From the NCBI RefSeq assembly GCF_013087515.1, contig NZ_JABFCN010000019.1, positions 106,532 through 170,531 on the forward strand: 64,000 nt of DNA. The letters are read 5' to 3'. Within the stretch, counting starts at the first letter, position 1; each line of letters opens with the position of its first letter. This document shows, piece by piece, positions 10,476 to 19,723 of this stretch. A model generated the notes under the pieces. That model ran no database searches. It saw only the letters and a program-made list of their open reading frames with translations, and was not told the origin of the DNA. This DNA is from Rhizobium sophorae. Its GTDB lineage: Bacteria; Pseudomonadota; Alphaproteobacteria; Rhizobiales; Rhizobiaceae. The position numbers were made by a program, and so were the translations under genes.

Positions 10476-11123
10476 ATGACGAACGAGACCTTCACCATCG
10501 CCATCGACGGCCCGGCGGCAGCGGGCAAGGGCACGCTCTCGCGCCTCATCGCAGAGCGCTACGGCTTCCATCATCTGGATACCGGCCTGACCTATCGCGC
10601 CACGGCCAAGGCGGTGCTCGATGCCGGCCTGCCGCTCGACGACGAGGCGGTGGCGGAAAAGATCGCAAGAGAGGTTGAACTCGCTGGATTGGATCGCGAT
10701 ATACTTTCCAAACATGAGATCGGCGAAGCTGCCTCGAAGATTGCCGTCATGCCGGCGGTGCGCCGGGCCCTGGTCGAGGCGCAACGCCGGTTTTCGGCGA
10801 AAGCGCCGGGAACCGTGCTCGACGGGCGCGATATCGGCACGGTTGTCTGCCCGGATGCGCCGGTGAAGCTCTATGTAACGGCGTCGCCGGAGGTCCGCGC
10901 AAGACGCCGTTATGACGAGATCCTCGGCAAAGGCCTGACGGCGGATTTCGATGCGATTTTCGAGGACGTCAAGCGGCGCGACGAACGCGACATGGGACGG
11001 GCCGACAGCCCTTTGAAACCAGCTGACGATGCGCACTTGCTTGATACGTCGGAAATGAGTATAGAGGCCGCGTTTCAAGCTGCTCAATCGATCATCGATG
11101 CGGTCTTGAGCCGAAATGCCTAA
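10476..11123 (+). CDS. cmk: Cytidylate kinase
   Basis: The 215-aa protein phosphorylates CMP/dCMP with ATP. The P-loop [14 protein letters not shown], the [13 protein letters not shown] substrate site, the [14 protein letters not shown] motif and the lid-like [14 protein letters not shown] are all standard for Cmk. Start [12 protein letters not shown] has AGGATTG upstream; an in-frame ATG 24 bp earlier is possible. Between aroA and rpsA, as in many alphaproteobacteria, so it probably shares the aroA promoter; rpsA has its own 176-bp upstream region. Confidence 0.95.
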   Translation: MTNETFTIAIDGPAAAGKGTLSRLIAERYGFHHLDTGLTYRATAKAVLDAGLPLDDEAVAEKIAREVELAGLDRDILSKHEIGEAASKIAVMPAVRRALVEAQRRFSAKAPGTVLDGRDIGTVVCPDAPVKLYVTASPEVRARRRYDEILGKGLTADFDAIFEDVKRRDERDMGRADSPLKPADDAHLLDTSEMSIEAAFQAAQSIIDAVLSRNA

Positions 11124-11299
11124 ATTCAAGCGATTTTGCGTGCTCTGAGCATGGATCGCTTCTAATACAGCAAGCCTGAAATTCCGTCCAAGCGCCGGAT
11201 TGCCTTCGTCAGAGAGGGCGGACTGGGTTCAGGCCCGTTCAACGCAAACCAACCGGCGCATACGTGTCCGCTTCCGTTTCAGGACACGCAGGAGATTTT

Positions 11300-13003
11300 A
11301 TGTCAGTAGCCACCCCCTCCCGCGAGGATTTCGCGGCTCTTCTCGAAGAGTCCTTTGCCAAGAACGACCTGGCCGAAGGCTATGTCACCAAGGGCATCGT
11401 CACGGGCATCGAGAAGGACGTCGCCGTTGTCGACGTCGGCCTGAAGGTTGAAGGCCGCATCGCGCTCAAGGAATTCGGCGCGCGCGCCAAGGACGGCCTG
11501 TTGAAGGTCGGCGACGAAGTCGAAGTTTATGTCGAGCGCATCGAAAACGCGCTTGGCGAAGCCGTTCTGTCGCGCGAGAAGGCTCGCCGCGAAGAAAGCT
11601 GGGTCAAGCTCGAAGCCAAGTTCGAAGCTGGCGAGCGCGTCGAAGGCGTGATCTTCAACCAGGTCAAGGGCGGCTTCACGGTCGACCTCGACGGTGCGAT
11701 CGCCTTCCTGCCGCGCTCTCAGGTCGATATTCGCCCGATCCGCGACGTGACCCCGCTGATGCACAACCCGCAGCCCTTCGAAATCCTCAAGATGGACAAG
11801 CGCCGCGGCAACATCGTGGTTTCGCGCCGTACGGTTCTGGAAGAATCCCGTGCCGAGCAGCGTTCTGAAATCGTTCAGAACCTCGAAGAAGGCCAGGTTG
11901 TCGACGGCGTCGTCAAGAACATCACCGATTACGGTGCGTTCGTTGACCTCGGCGGCATCGACGGCCTGCTGCACGTCACCGACATGGCATGGCGCCGTGT
12001 GAACCATCCGTCGGAAATCCTGAACATCGGCCAGCAGGTCAAGGTCCAGATCATCCGCATCAACCAGGAAACCCACCGTATCTCGCTCGGCATGAAGCAG
12101 CTCGAGAGCGATCCGTGGGATGGCATCCAGGCCAAGTATCCGGAAGGCAAGAAGATTTCCGGTACCGTCACGAACATCACCGACTACGGTGCGTTCGTCG
12201 AGCTGGAGCCGGGCATCGAAGGCCTGATCCACATCTCGGAAATGTCCTGGACCAAGAAGAACGTTCACCCCGGCAAGATCCTGTCCACGAGCCAGGAAGT
12301 CGAAGTCGTCGTTCTCGAAGTCGATCCGTCCAAGCGCCGTATTTCGCTCGGCCTCAAGCAGACGCTGGAAAACCCGTGGGCAGCATTCGCCCGCAGCCAT
12401 CCGGCCGGCACTGAAGTCGAAGGCGAAGTCAAGAACAAGACCGAATTCGGCCTGTTCATCGGCCTCGACGGCGATGTCGACGGCATGGTGCACCTCTCCG
12501 ACCTCGACTGGAACCGTCCGGGCGAACAGGTCATCGAGGAGTTCAACAAGGGTGACGTCGTCAAGGCCGTCGTTCTCGACGTCGATGTCGAGAAGGAACG
12601 CATCTCGCTCGGCATCAAGCAGCTCGGCAAGGATGCAGTCGGCGACGCCGCTGCTTCTGGCGACCTGCGCAAGAATGCAGTCGTTTCCTGCGAAGTGATC
12701 GCGGTCAACGACGGCGGCGTCGAAGTGAAGCTCGTCAACCACGAAGACATCACTTCCTTCATCCGTCGCGCCGACCTCGCCCGCGACCGCGACGAGCAGC
12801 GCCCTGAGCGCTTCTCGGTCGGCCAGGTGTTCGACGCCCGCGTCACCAACTTCTCCAAGAAGGACCGCAAGATCATGCTGTCCATCAAGGCTCTGGAGAT
12901 TGCGGAAGAGAAGGAAGCCGTTGCCCAGTTCGGTTCGTCCGACAGCGGCGCTTCGCTCGGCGACATCCTGGGCGCAGCCCTGAAGAACCGCGGCGGCGAA
13001 TAA
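11300..13003 (+). CDS. rpsA: 30S ribosomal protein S1
   Basis: 567 aa with six S1 OB-fold repeats. Repeats 3-6 are easily seen through the recurring element KNITDYGAFVDLGGIDGLLH, TNITDYGAFVELEPGIEGLI, KNKTEFGLFIGLDGDVDGMV and so on; each closes with an IRINQETHRISLGMKQ-like strand. S1 binds mRNA leaders on the ribosome and helps initiation. AGGAGAT lies just before the ATG at 11300 (MSVATPSREDF); the longer frame from 11264 lacks this. Codon use is strongly biased, as expected for a highly expressed gene. Confidence 0.97.
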   Translation: MSVATPSREDFAALLEESFAKNDLAEGYVTKGIVTGIEKDVAVVDVGLKVEGRIALKEFGARAKDGLLKVGDEVEVYVERIENALGEAVLSREKARREESWVKLEAKFEAGERVEGVIFNQVKGGFTVDLDGAIAFLPRSQVDIRPIRDVTPLMHNPQPFEILKMDKRRGNIVVSRRTVLEESRAEQRSEIVQNLEEGQVVDGVVKNITDYGAFVDLGGIDGLLHVTDMAWRRVNHPSEILNIGQQVKVQIIRINQETHRISLGMKQLESDPWDGIQAKYPEGKKISGTVTNITDYGAFVELEPGIEGLIHISEMSWTKKNVHPGKILSTSQEVEVVVLEVDPSKRRISLGLKQTLENPWAAFARSHPAGTEVEGEVKNKTEFGLFIGLDGDVDGMVHLSDLDWNRPGEQVIEEFNKGDVVKAVVLDVDVEKERISLGIKQLGKDAVGDAAASGDLRKNAVVSCEVIAVNDGGVEVKLVNHEDITSFIRRADLARDRDEQRPERFSVGQVFDARVTNFSKKDRKIMLSIKALEIAEEKEAVAQFGSSDSGASLGDILGAALKNRGGE

Positions 13004-13025
13004 TCCTCGCATCCGCCTTTGAATT

Positions 13026-13063
13026 GAAGAACCCGCCGGAGCGATCCGGCGGGTTCTTCATTT
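13026..13063 (+). terminator. Strong terminator of rpsA
   Basis: A perfect 15-bp inverted repeat, GAAGAACCCGCCGGA (13026-13040) and its complement (13045-13059), encloses the tetraloop GCGA and is followed by ATTTTC. It lies 22 bp after the rpsA stop. It may also act on the converging minus-strand gene that ends at 13081. Confidence 0.9.
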
Positions 13064-13080
13064 TCAGGCGATGAAATGTG

Positions 13081-14616
13081 TTATTCCCAACCAACCATGC
13101 GCTGATAGAGCGCATAGACCGGATCGGCGGCCGCGCCTGGCTGATAGGCCGATGGTTCGGTATCGATCATCCTCGGCGTCCTACGCTCGGGTGTGGCGAC
13201 GGTTTCTTCGGCATCGGGCTCGGCATCCTCGCCCCCGGACTGCGCCTGCTGCTCGTCCTGCTGAGCGTCGTCGCGGTGATGCTGATGCTGGTGGTGCGTT
13301 TCGCCCGCCTTCTCTTTCGACGGCGTATCCTTGGCGAACTGATAAGGCAGCTGGGTATAGGCAAGTCCTTCCGGCATCCTTGCCACCAGCGGCACATAGG
13401 AAGCCTCGGCCGTCTCAGGAACCGGCATCAGCTGCGGTTGCGCGGAGATTTCTTTCGGCTGACGGACAGCCGCAGCCACGGTCTCGATATCCATCTGCGA
13501 TGGGCGGAGTGCTGCGGACTGGCGCGCATCGGGTGCGGTGAATTCGGCCGGCTGCCTGGTCAAGGTCTCGGTCGCATCGCTGATGACGGCGTCGTCGAGG
13601 ATCGTATCGATCTCCACCGCCGCCTCGACGGGAACATCCTCCAGCACGGTTTCGACGTCCTGCTCGCGGATGATGGTGGCGATTATCTCGGAGACTTCTT
13701 CCGTCATGGAGGCGACAATTCCTGCCCAGTTCCTGGGAATGACAGGATCGACCTTTTCCGGCGTCGCGCTGGGTTGGATGACAGGCGGCTCCGGCGTTTC
13801 GTCTGCCGCTGCGGCTTCCGTCGGCAAGGGTTGCGCGGTTTCGATCTCCTGCGACGCAAATTTTTCCGGGGCGATCTCCTTTGCCGTCGCCGGGGCGGAT
13901 TGAGCCCGGTTTTCACCCTTCGGCATTTCCGGATCGGCAGCTTCCACGGCTTCGGCGATGACCGCTTCCTCGACAGTCACCGGTGTTGCGACCTCGATCA
14001 GCGAATCGGCGGGCATGGGCAGCTTGTCTGCCGACTGGCGAATGGCGGCAGGCAGGCTGTCCTCATGTAGCTGGATCTCGGGGCGAGCTTCGGCGCGCAT
14101 CGGCGATGCATCGTTCTGGCCATAGGAGCGGACGACGGCGCGGGCGGCGAGATCGCGATCCTTGTAGCGGACGATTTCCAGATAGGCGACGATGCGGGCG
14201 GCTTCAGGGCCTGTCGGGTTCTTCAGGGCTTCGGCGATCGTCCGGAGCGGCACGCTATGCCCCTGCTCGGTGAGCTGGCGCTCGACCTCATCGATCCTGG
14301 CTGCTGGCAGCCGCCGGATGGCATCGGCAAGCCGGGAGGCGAAAGCAAGATTGCTCTCGTCCTCGCCACGATCCAGCGAGATCGAGCGGCCTGCCGCATC
14401 GATGACATCGAAAAGCGCTTCGACCATGCGCTCGCGCGCGGCAAGGAGCAGAATATTGAGCTTGCCGGCAATGGCGGAATTGAGGTCGGCTGCTTCGACG
14501 GCGTTGACAGGTGCTGGGGCGATCACCGAGTGGCCGATACCACCGGCGACGATCGCCGCTGTCTGACCCTGGGACGAAAAGCTTGCATTGGACGCTGCAC
14601 GAACGGGAGTCAACAT
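13081..14616 (-). CDS. Hypothetical 511-aa protein, acidic and low-complexity
   Basis: I do not recognise this protein. Start MLTPVRAASNASF is chosen because AAAGGAG stands 8 nt upstream. Residues about 1-165 look folded, mostly helical (IAGKLNILLLAARERMVEAL, ESNLAFASRLADAIRRLP); residues 165-470 are Ala/Glu/Pro/Val-rich and probably disordered, with a His/Gln cluster HHQHQHH near residue 445. No signal peptide or membrane helix is clear. The N-terminal folded block plus long acidic linker and conserved-looking C-terminal PVYALYQRMVGWE recalls some flagellar or scaffold proteins, but nothing supports an assignment. Confidence 0.6.
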   Translation of the reverse strand: MLTPVRAASNASFSSQGQTAAIVAGGIGHSVIAPAPVNAVEAADLNSAIAGKLNILLLAARERMVEALFDVIDAAGRSISLDRGEDESNLAFASRLADAIRRLPAARIDEVERQLTEQGHSVPLRTIAEALKNPTGPEAARIVAYLEIVRYKDRDLAARAVVRSYGQNDASPMRAEARPEIQLHEDSLPAAIRQSADKLPMPADSLIEVATPVTVEEAVIAEAVEAADPEMPKGENRAQSAPATAKEIAPEKFASQEIETAQPLPTEAAAADETPEPPVIQPSATPEKVDPVIPRNWAGIVASMTEEVSEIIATIIREQDVETVLEDVPVEAAVEIDTILDDAVISDATETLTRQPAEFTAPDARQSAALRPSQMDIETVAAAVRQPKEISAQPQLMPVPETAEASYVPLVARMPEGLAYTQLPYQFAKDTPSKEKAGETHHQHQHHRDDAQQDEQQAQSGGEDAEPDAEETVATPERRTPRMIDTEPSAYQPGAAADPVYALYQRMVGWE

Positions 14617-14847
14617 GGCATGCTCCTTTCGCAAAGTGACGATGAAAGCAGGCTCTAGAAAAGGACCGCGCTCATCCGGTCCCCTTGCATCCCAGCAGAT
14701 CCTCCTGTCCGCATGACGCAGTTCCGGCGTCATCGAAATGCATAAAAATTAACAGGAATATTAATGAACAGGCGTTAACGAATCGCTAACGGCCGCCGGC
14801 AAGCCTGCCGCACGGCTATTCGCAACCGTAGAATGAAAGCAATTCGC

Positions 14848-15474
14848 TCAGCTGTGGGCGAAGATATCGGCCTCTTCCCAGCCGAGCAGGTCGAGCTTGG
14901 CGCGGGTCGGCAGGAATTCGAAGCAGGCCGTCGCATGATCGTAGCGGCCGTCGCGGATCAACCGTTCCGTCAGCTTATCGCGCAACGCATGCAGATAGAG
15001 CACGTCGGAGGCGGCATATTCGAGCTGGGCCGGAGACAGCGTCTCGGCCGCCCAATCGGAAGATTGCTGCGCCTTGGAGACATCGACGTCGAGCATCTCC
15101 TTGAGATTGTCCTTGAGGCCGTGGCGATCCGTATAGGTCCGGATCAGGCGCGAGGCGATCTTGGTGCAGAATACCGGTGTCGTGGTGACGCCGAAGGTAT
15201 GGAAGAGCACGGCAATATCGAAGCGGCCGTAATGAAAGATCTTCTGATGGGTGGGGTCTTCAAGCAGGGCGACGAGATTGGGCGCCTCTTTCTGACCGGC
15301 GGCGATGCGGATGATATCGGCGGTGCCGTCACCCGGCGAAAGCTGGACGACGCAGAGCCGATCGCGGCGCGGCACCAGACCGAGCGTTTCGGTGTCGATC
15401 GCAATCGCGCCGGTGTAGCGGGCGGCATCGACCGCGGAAATATCGCCTTCGTGATAACGTATGGTCGCTGCCAT
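14848..15474 (-). CDS. rnd: Ribonuclease D-type 3'-5' exonuclease, single-domain
   Basis: 208 aa containing a DEDDy exonuclease fold: Exo I AIDTETLGL, Exo II IFHYGRFDIAVL and Exo III YAASDVLYLHALRD, giving the four acidic residues and the Tyr. The HRDC domains that make E. coli RNase D about 375 aa are absent; a short exonuclease-only form is common in rhizobia. It likely trims tRNA or other RNA 3' ends. Start MAATIRYHEGD chosen; the frame extends upstream into a palindromic repeat. Confidence 0.88.
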   Translation of the reverse strand: MAATIRYHEGDISAVDAARYTGAIAIDTETLGLVPRRDRLCVVQLSPGDGTADIIRIAAGQKEAPNLVALLEDPTHQKIFHYGRFDIAVLFHTFGVTTTPVFCTKIASRLIRTYTDRHGLKDNLKEMLDVDVSKAQQSSDWAAETLSPAQLEYAASDVLYLHALRDKLTERLIRDGRYDHATACFEFLPTRAKLDLLGWEEADIFAHS

Positions 15475-15549
15475 GAGACTGTCTTTCGTACGAATGCATC
15501 TCTTTGGGCTATAGCGCAAAGGCGCAGAGTGCGAAACCGCTTTGCTGCG

Positions 15550-15592
15550 GTAGAGCGCCATGTGTCCTCTGGACGCACAAAGGACGCTCTAC
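15550..15592. repeat. Intergenic palindromic repeat, TAGAGCG family
   Basis: A 43-nt palindrome with outer arms GTAGAGCG (15550-15557) and CGCTCTAC (15585-15592) and an inner imperfect stem TGTGTCC/GGACGCACA. It sits between the XRE-cupin regulator and rnd. Its complement aligns over its whole length with the palindrome at 35424-35467, sharing the internal AGCGTCCTTTG block, so the two belong to one dispersed family. T-rich sequence follows on the plus strand, where no gene ends. Confidence 0.75.
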
Positions 15593-15660
15593 CTTTTTTA
15601 ATCTCTGCATCGCGCTTTCCGGAAATCGATTTCGATTTTTTCGGGCCGAGGCGCTGCGGT

Positions 15661-16470
15661 TCAGAATGTCGGCGGCGTATTGATCCAGAGAAGCACGGTT
15701 TCGCCATCGTGGCGGTTGCGCCAGGAATGATCGCGGCGGCTTTCGAAATAGAGTGAATCGCCGGGTCCGAGATCGAAGAATTGATCGCCGTCGAGCACCA
15801 GTTCGAGCCGGCCGGACAGAACATGCATGAATTCCTCGCCCTCGTGGCGATAAGCGCCCTCGCTGGCAGCACCCGGCGCCAGCACGAAACGATGGCAATC
15901 CATCATCCGGCGGCCTTCGGCGAGGAGCTGCACCGCGACACCCGGCGTCGTTTCCGGCCAAGCGCGCCATTCGCCGGCGCGCACCAGCTCTGACACGTCC
16001 CCGCTTTTCTCACCTGAGAGGCGCGAGACGGTGGTTCCGTAATACTCTGCCAGATCGTGCAGCGTCTTGAAGCTGACGCCCTGCGAGGTGCGCTCCAGCG
16101 TCGAGAGCGTCGACGAGGTGACGCCGATGTCGCCGGCCACCTGATCGAGTGTCTTGCCGCTCGCATGGCGCAGGCTGCGCAGCTTGCGGCCGAGGCCGGT
16201 ATCCTGGCTTGCCTCGGCGCCGTCGGCGGAAGGTTCCTCACTCTCCAGCGCCTCGCGGATTGCCGCGGGATTGAGGCCGCGCTCGACACGATACCAGGAG
16301 ATGCGCTTCAGCCGCGCCACATCGTCGGCGCTGTATTGCCGATGGCCGGTTTCCGAACGACCGGGAACCACCAGACCCTGGCTTTCCCAGAGGCGCAGCG
16401 TCGAGGCCGAAACACCCGCCAGCCGCGCGGCTTCCGCCACCTTGTAGCGTACAGGCCCAATATCATTCAT
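15661..16470 (-). CDS. MerR-XRE-cupin fusion transcriptional regulator
   Basis: 269 aa with three parts in order: an N-terminal MerR-type winged helix (YKVAEAARLAGVSASTLRLW, then RQYSADDVARLKRI, residues 8-75), an XRE helix-turn-helix (LRSLRHASGKTLDQVAGDIG, VTSSTLSTLERT, about 93-150) and a C-terminal cupin (YRHEGEEFMHVLSGRLEL, DLGPGDSLYFESRRDHSW, about 195-265) that would sense a small ligand. XRE-cupin regulators often control amine and amino acid catabolism. It is divergent from gabT, so regulation of gabT-gabD is a fair inference. Confidence 0.85.
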   Translation of the reverse strand: MNDIGPVRYKVAEAARLAGVSASTLRLWESQGLVVPGRSETGHRQYSADDVARLKRISWYRVERGLNPAAIREALESEEPSADGAEASQDTGLGRKLRSLRHASGKTLDQVAGDIGVTSSTLSTLERTSQGVSFKTLHDLAEYYGTTVSRLSGEKSGDVSELVRAGEWRAWPETTPGVAVQLLAEGRRMMDCHRFVLAPGAASEGAYRHEGEEFMHVLSGRLELVLDGDQFFDLGPGDSLYFESRRDHSWRNRHDGETVLLWINTPPTF

Positions 16471-16637
16471 CCGAAACTATCCCCGATTCCAATCGCCCAG
16501 AGCCTCCATCAAAAAGCGTGATGTTTGAAGCAAAAAATGCCTCTTGTTTTCTTGCAGGAAAAATGTAGGAGTTTTATATGCATCTTGCAGAAATTATACA
16601 AGATAACTTTCAAACCCTTTCCGCGCAGGAGCCACCA

Positions 16638-17918
16638 ATGAACGCGACAAGCCTTACCGACCGGAAGAACGCCGCTATTTCACGCGGCGTCGGCATGACC
16701 ACTCAGATCTATGCCGATCGTGCAGAGAATGCGGAGATCTGGGACAAGGAAGGCCGCCGTTACATCGATTTTGCCGCCGGCATCGCCGTTCTCAACACCG
16801 GCCACCGCCATCCTCGGGTCATCGCAGCGGTCAAGGATCAGCTCGACCGCTTCACCCATACCTGCCATCAGGTGGTGCCCTACGAAAGCTACGTCCACCT
16901 TGCCGAACGGCTGAACGCGCTGCTGCCTGGTGATTTCGAGAAGAAGACGATCTTCGTCACGACGGGCGCCGAGGCTGTCGAGAACGCCGTCAAGATCGCG
17001 CGCGCCGCAACCGGCCGCTCGGCCGTCATCGCCTTTGGCGGCGGCTTCCATGGCCGCACCTTCATGGGCATGGCGCTGACCGGCAAGGTCGTGCCTTACA
17101 AAGTCGGTTTCGGCGCGATGCCCGGCGATGTCTTCCATATTCCCTTCCCAGTCGAGCTGCATGGCGTCACCGCCGACCAGTCGCTGGCGGCGCTGAAGAA
17201 GCTCTTCGCCGCCGATGTCGATCCGCAGCGCGTCGCGGCCATCATCATCGAGCCGGTACAAGGCGAAGGCGGATTCTACTCCGCACCCGCCGCCTTCATG
17301 AAGGCGCTGCGCGAGCTCTGCGACCAGCACGGCATCCTGCTGATCGCCGACGAGGTGCAGACCGGTTTTGCCCGCACCGGCAGGATGTTCGCAATGGATC
17401 ACCACGAGGTAGCGCCCGACCTGACGACGATGGCAAAGAGCCTTGCCGGCGGTTTTCCGCTCGCCGCCGTCACCGGCCGCGCCGCAATCATGGATGCGCC
17501 AGGACCGGGCGGGCTCGGCGGCACCTATGGCGGCAATCCGCTCGGGATCGCCGCTGCCCACGCCGTGCTCGACGTCATTGCTGACGAAGATCTCTGCAAC
17601 CGCGCCAACCAGCTTGGCGGACGGCTGAAGCAGCGGCTGGAATCGTTGCGCGAGACGGTGCCGGAGATCGTCGATATCCGCGGACCGGGCTTCATGAACG
17701 CCGTCGAATTCAACGACCGGACGACGGGACTGCCGAGCGCGGAATTCGCCAACCGGGTGCGGCTGATCGCGCTCGACAAGGGCCTGATCCTGCTCACCTG
17801 CGGCGTCCACGGAAACGTCATCCGCTTCCTCGCGCCGATCACCATCCAGGACGAGATCCTCGGCGAAGCGCTCGATATCCTCGAAGCTTCGATGCTGGAA
17901 GCAAGCGCGGGCCGTTAA
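16638..17918 (+). CDS. gabT: 4-aminobutyrate aminotransferase
   Basis: 426-aa class III aminotransferase. The PLP lysine is in TTMAKSLAGGFPLAAV, the cofactor-binding Asp in LIADEVQTGFARTG, and GGGFHGRTFMGMALTGK is typical of GABA/ornithine aminotransferases. It converts GABA and 2-oxoglutarate to succinate semialdehyde and glutamate. Start MNATSLTDRKN has AGGAG upstream; the longer frame from 16578 is less likely. Next to gabD (66 bp), confirming the pathway; GABA is abundant in legume nodules. Confidence 0.94.
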   Translation: MNATSLTDRKNAAISRGVGMTTQIYADRAENAEIWDKEGRRYIDFAAGIAVLNTGHRHPRVIAAVKDQLDRFTHTCHQVVPYESYVHLAERLNALLPGDFEKKTIFVTTGAEAVENAVKIARAATGRSAVIAFGGGFHGRTFMGMALTGKVVPYKVGFGAMPGDVFHIPFPVELHGVTADQSLAALKKLFAADVDPQRVAAIIIEPVQGEGGFYSAPAAFMKALRELCDQHGILLIADEVQTGFARTGRMFAMDHHEVAPDLTTMAKSLAGGFPLAAVTGRAAIMDAPGPGGLGGTYGGNPLGIAAAHAVLDVIADEDLCNRANQLGGRLKQRLESLRETVPEIVDIRGPGFMNAVEFNDRTTGLPSAEFANRVRLIALDKGLILLTCGVHGNVIRFLAPITIQDEILGEALDILEASMLEASAGR

Positions 17919-17984
17919 GCGCACCCGAACCGGATTTCAATGGCTGCCGGCAACCGGCAGCCGCACTCCCAAGGAGGATATGAC

Positions 17985-19466
17985 ATGGCTTTCACCACTG
18001 CACTGACCAGACACGTTCCCTTCTCCTCGCCCTTGCTGCGCGATGCCGGCTATATCGACGGCGTCTGGACATCAGGCGATGCCACGAGGACTTTCGACGT
18101 GCTGAACCCGGCAACCGGCGAATTGCTCGCCTCGCTGCCCGATATGGGTGCGGCAGAGACGCGGGCGGCGATCGACGCAGCCCATGCCGCCCAGCCGGGC
18201 TGGGCTGCCCGCCCGGCCAAGGAGCGCAGCGCGATCCTGCGCAAATGGTTCGACCTGATGGTTGCCAATGCTGACGAACTCGCGGCAATCCTGACCGCCG
18301 AAATGGGCAAGCCGTTCCCGGAAGCGCGCGGCGAGATCCTTTACGCCGCGGCCTATATCGAATGGTATGCGGAGGAAGCAAAGCGCATCTACGGCGAGAC
18401 GATCCCCGCGCCTTCCGACGATAAACGGATGATCGTCATCAAGCAGCCGGTCGGCGTCGTCGGCACGATTACGCCGTGGAATTTCCCGGCGGCGATGATC
18501 ACCCGCAAGATCGCCCCAGCGCTTGCCGTCGGCTGCACCGTGGTCTCGAAGCCCGCCGAGCAGACGCCGCTGACGGCGATCGCGCTTGCCGTGCTCGCCG
18601 AGCAGGCCGGCATTCCGGCCGGCGTCTTCAACGTCATCGTCGGGGTCGACGGTCCGGCAATCGGCCGCGAGCTCTGCGGCAACGAAAAGGTGCGCAAGAT
18701 CAGCTTCACCGGTTCGACGGAGGTCGGCCGCATCCTGATGCGGCAGTGCGCCGACCAGATCAAGAAGGTGAGCCTGGAGCTCGGCGGCAACGCGCCCTTC
18801 ATCGTCTTCGACGATGCCGATCTCGACGCTGCCGTCGAGGGCGCGATCGCTTCGAAATACCGCAATGCCGGTCAGACCTGCGTCTGCGCCAACCGCCTCT
18901 ATGTCCAGTCGAACGTCTATGACGCCTTCGCGGCCAAGCTTGCCGGCAAGGTCGCCGAGATGTCGGTCGGCGACGGTTTCAAGCCGGGTGTCGTGATCGG
19001 GCCGCTGATCGACGAGCAAGGCCTTGCCAAGGTGGAAGATCATGTCAGCGACGCGCTTGCCAAGGGCGCCAAGGTGCTGACCGGCGGCAAGCGCATCGAC
19101 GGCGCCGGCACTTTCTTCACGCCGACGGTGCTGACAGGCGTTGCACGCGGCATGAAGGTGGCGCGCGAGGAGACCTTCGGGCCGGTGGCGCCGCTCTTTC
19201 GCTTCGACACGGTCGAGGATGTCATTCAACAGGCCAACGACACGGAGTTCGGCCTCGCCGCCTATTTCTACGCCGGCGATCTGAAGAAGGTCTGGCGGGT
19301 GGCGGAAGCGCTGGAATACGGCATGATCGGCATCAATACCGGCCTGATGTCATCCGAGACGGCACCCTTCGGCGGCATCAAGCAATCCGGTCTCGGCCGC
19401 GAAGGCTCGCGGCACGGCGCCAACGACTATCTGGAAATGAAATATCTCTGCATCGGCGGCGTTTGA
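17985..19466 (+). CDS. gabD: Succinate-semialdehyde dehydrogenase (NADP+)
   Basis: 493 aa. The catalytic Cys is in NAGQTCVCANRLYVQ and the general-base Glu in SLELGGNAPFIV; TPWNFPAAMITRKIAPAL and FTGSTEVGRIL form the cofactor region. These match GabD-type aldehyde dehydrogenases that oxidise succinate semialdehyde to succinate, feeding the TCA cycle. Start MAFTTALTRHV is supported by AAGGAGGATATGAC. Together with gabT it forms the GABA shunt. The substrate is supported by synteny as well as by the motifs. Confidence 0.95.
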   Translation: MAFTTALTRHVPFSSPLLRDAGYIDGVWTSGDATRTFDVLNPATGELLASLPDMGAAETRAAIDAAHAAQPGWAARPAKERSAILRKWFDLMVANADELAAILTAEMGKPFPEARGEILYAAAYIEWYAEEAKRIYGETIPAPSDDKRMIVIKQPVGVVGTITPWNFPAAMITRKIAPALAVGCTVVSKPAEQTPLTAIALAVLAEQAGIPAGVFNVIVGVDGPAIGRELCGNEKVRKISFTGSTEVGRILMRQCADQIKKVSLELGGNAPFIVFDDADLDAAVEGAIASKYRNAGQTCVCANRLYVQSNVYDAFAAKLAGKVAEMSVGDGFKPGVVIGPLIDEQGLAKVEDHVSDALAKGAKVLTGGKRIDGAGTFFTPTVLTGVARGMKVAREETFGPVAPLFRFDTVEDVIQQANDTEFGLAAYFYAGDLKKVWRVAEALEYGMIGINTGLMSSETAPFGGIKQSGLGREGSRHGANDYLEMKYLCIGGV

Positions 19467-19512
19467 TTCACCATCCTAGTGAGAAGGGCACGCGGCATTC
19501 AGCCGCGTGTCG

Positions 19513-19722
19513 TCAATAATGCGGCGGGCGGGTGATCGCTGGCGCGTCCAGCGACTGCTCCTCCAGCGACAGGAAGCGTTCGGTCAGCCGGTCGAGCTTG
19601 GTGCGCATCTGCTCGACCGTTTTCCATTGCTCGGCGAGCTGATCGGAAAGCTCTTCGATCGTCTTTGCCTGGTAGGCCAGCATTTCTTCCAGCCGGGTGA
19701 TGCGGTTCGTCTCGTCGGACAT
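19513..19722 (-). CDS. slyX: SlyX family small coiled-coil protein
   Basis: 69 aa: RITRLEEMLAYQAKTIEELS followed by a heptad pattern and the tail APAITRPPHY are diagnostic of SlyX. It is predicted to be one long coiled coil; cellular role unknown. Convergent with gabD (46 bp). Its Shine-Dalgarno GGAAAGG lies inside the left arm of the adjoining inverted-repeat element, so that element forms the 5' leader of this gene. Confidence 0.92.
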   Translation of the reverse strand: MSDETNRITRLEEMLAYQAKTIEELSDQLAEQWKTVEQMRTKLDRLTERFLSLEEQSLDAPAITRPPHY

Positions 19723-19723
19723 G

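Noticed and set aside
11303..13012. 569-codon minus-strand open frame opposite rpsA
   Set aside because: It mirrors the repetitive S1 domains of rpsA, so its repeated LDADD-like peptides come from the complementary strand of repeats.
15585..15600. Palindrome plus T run as a terminator for a plus-strand gene
   Set aside because: No plus-strand gene ends before it; both neighbours are on the minus strand. It fits a dispersed palindrome family better.
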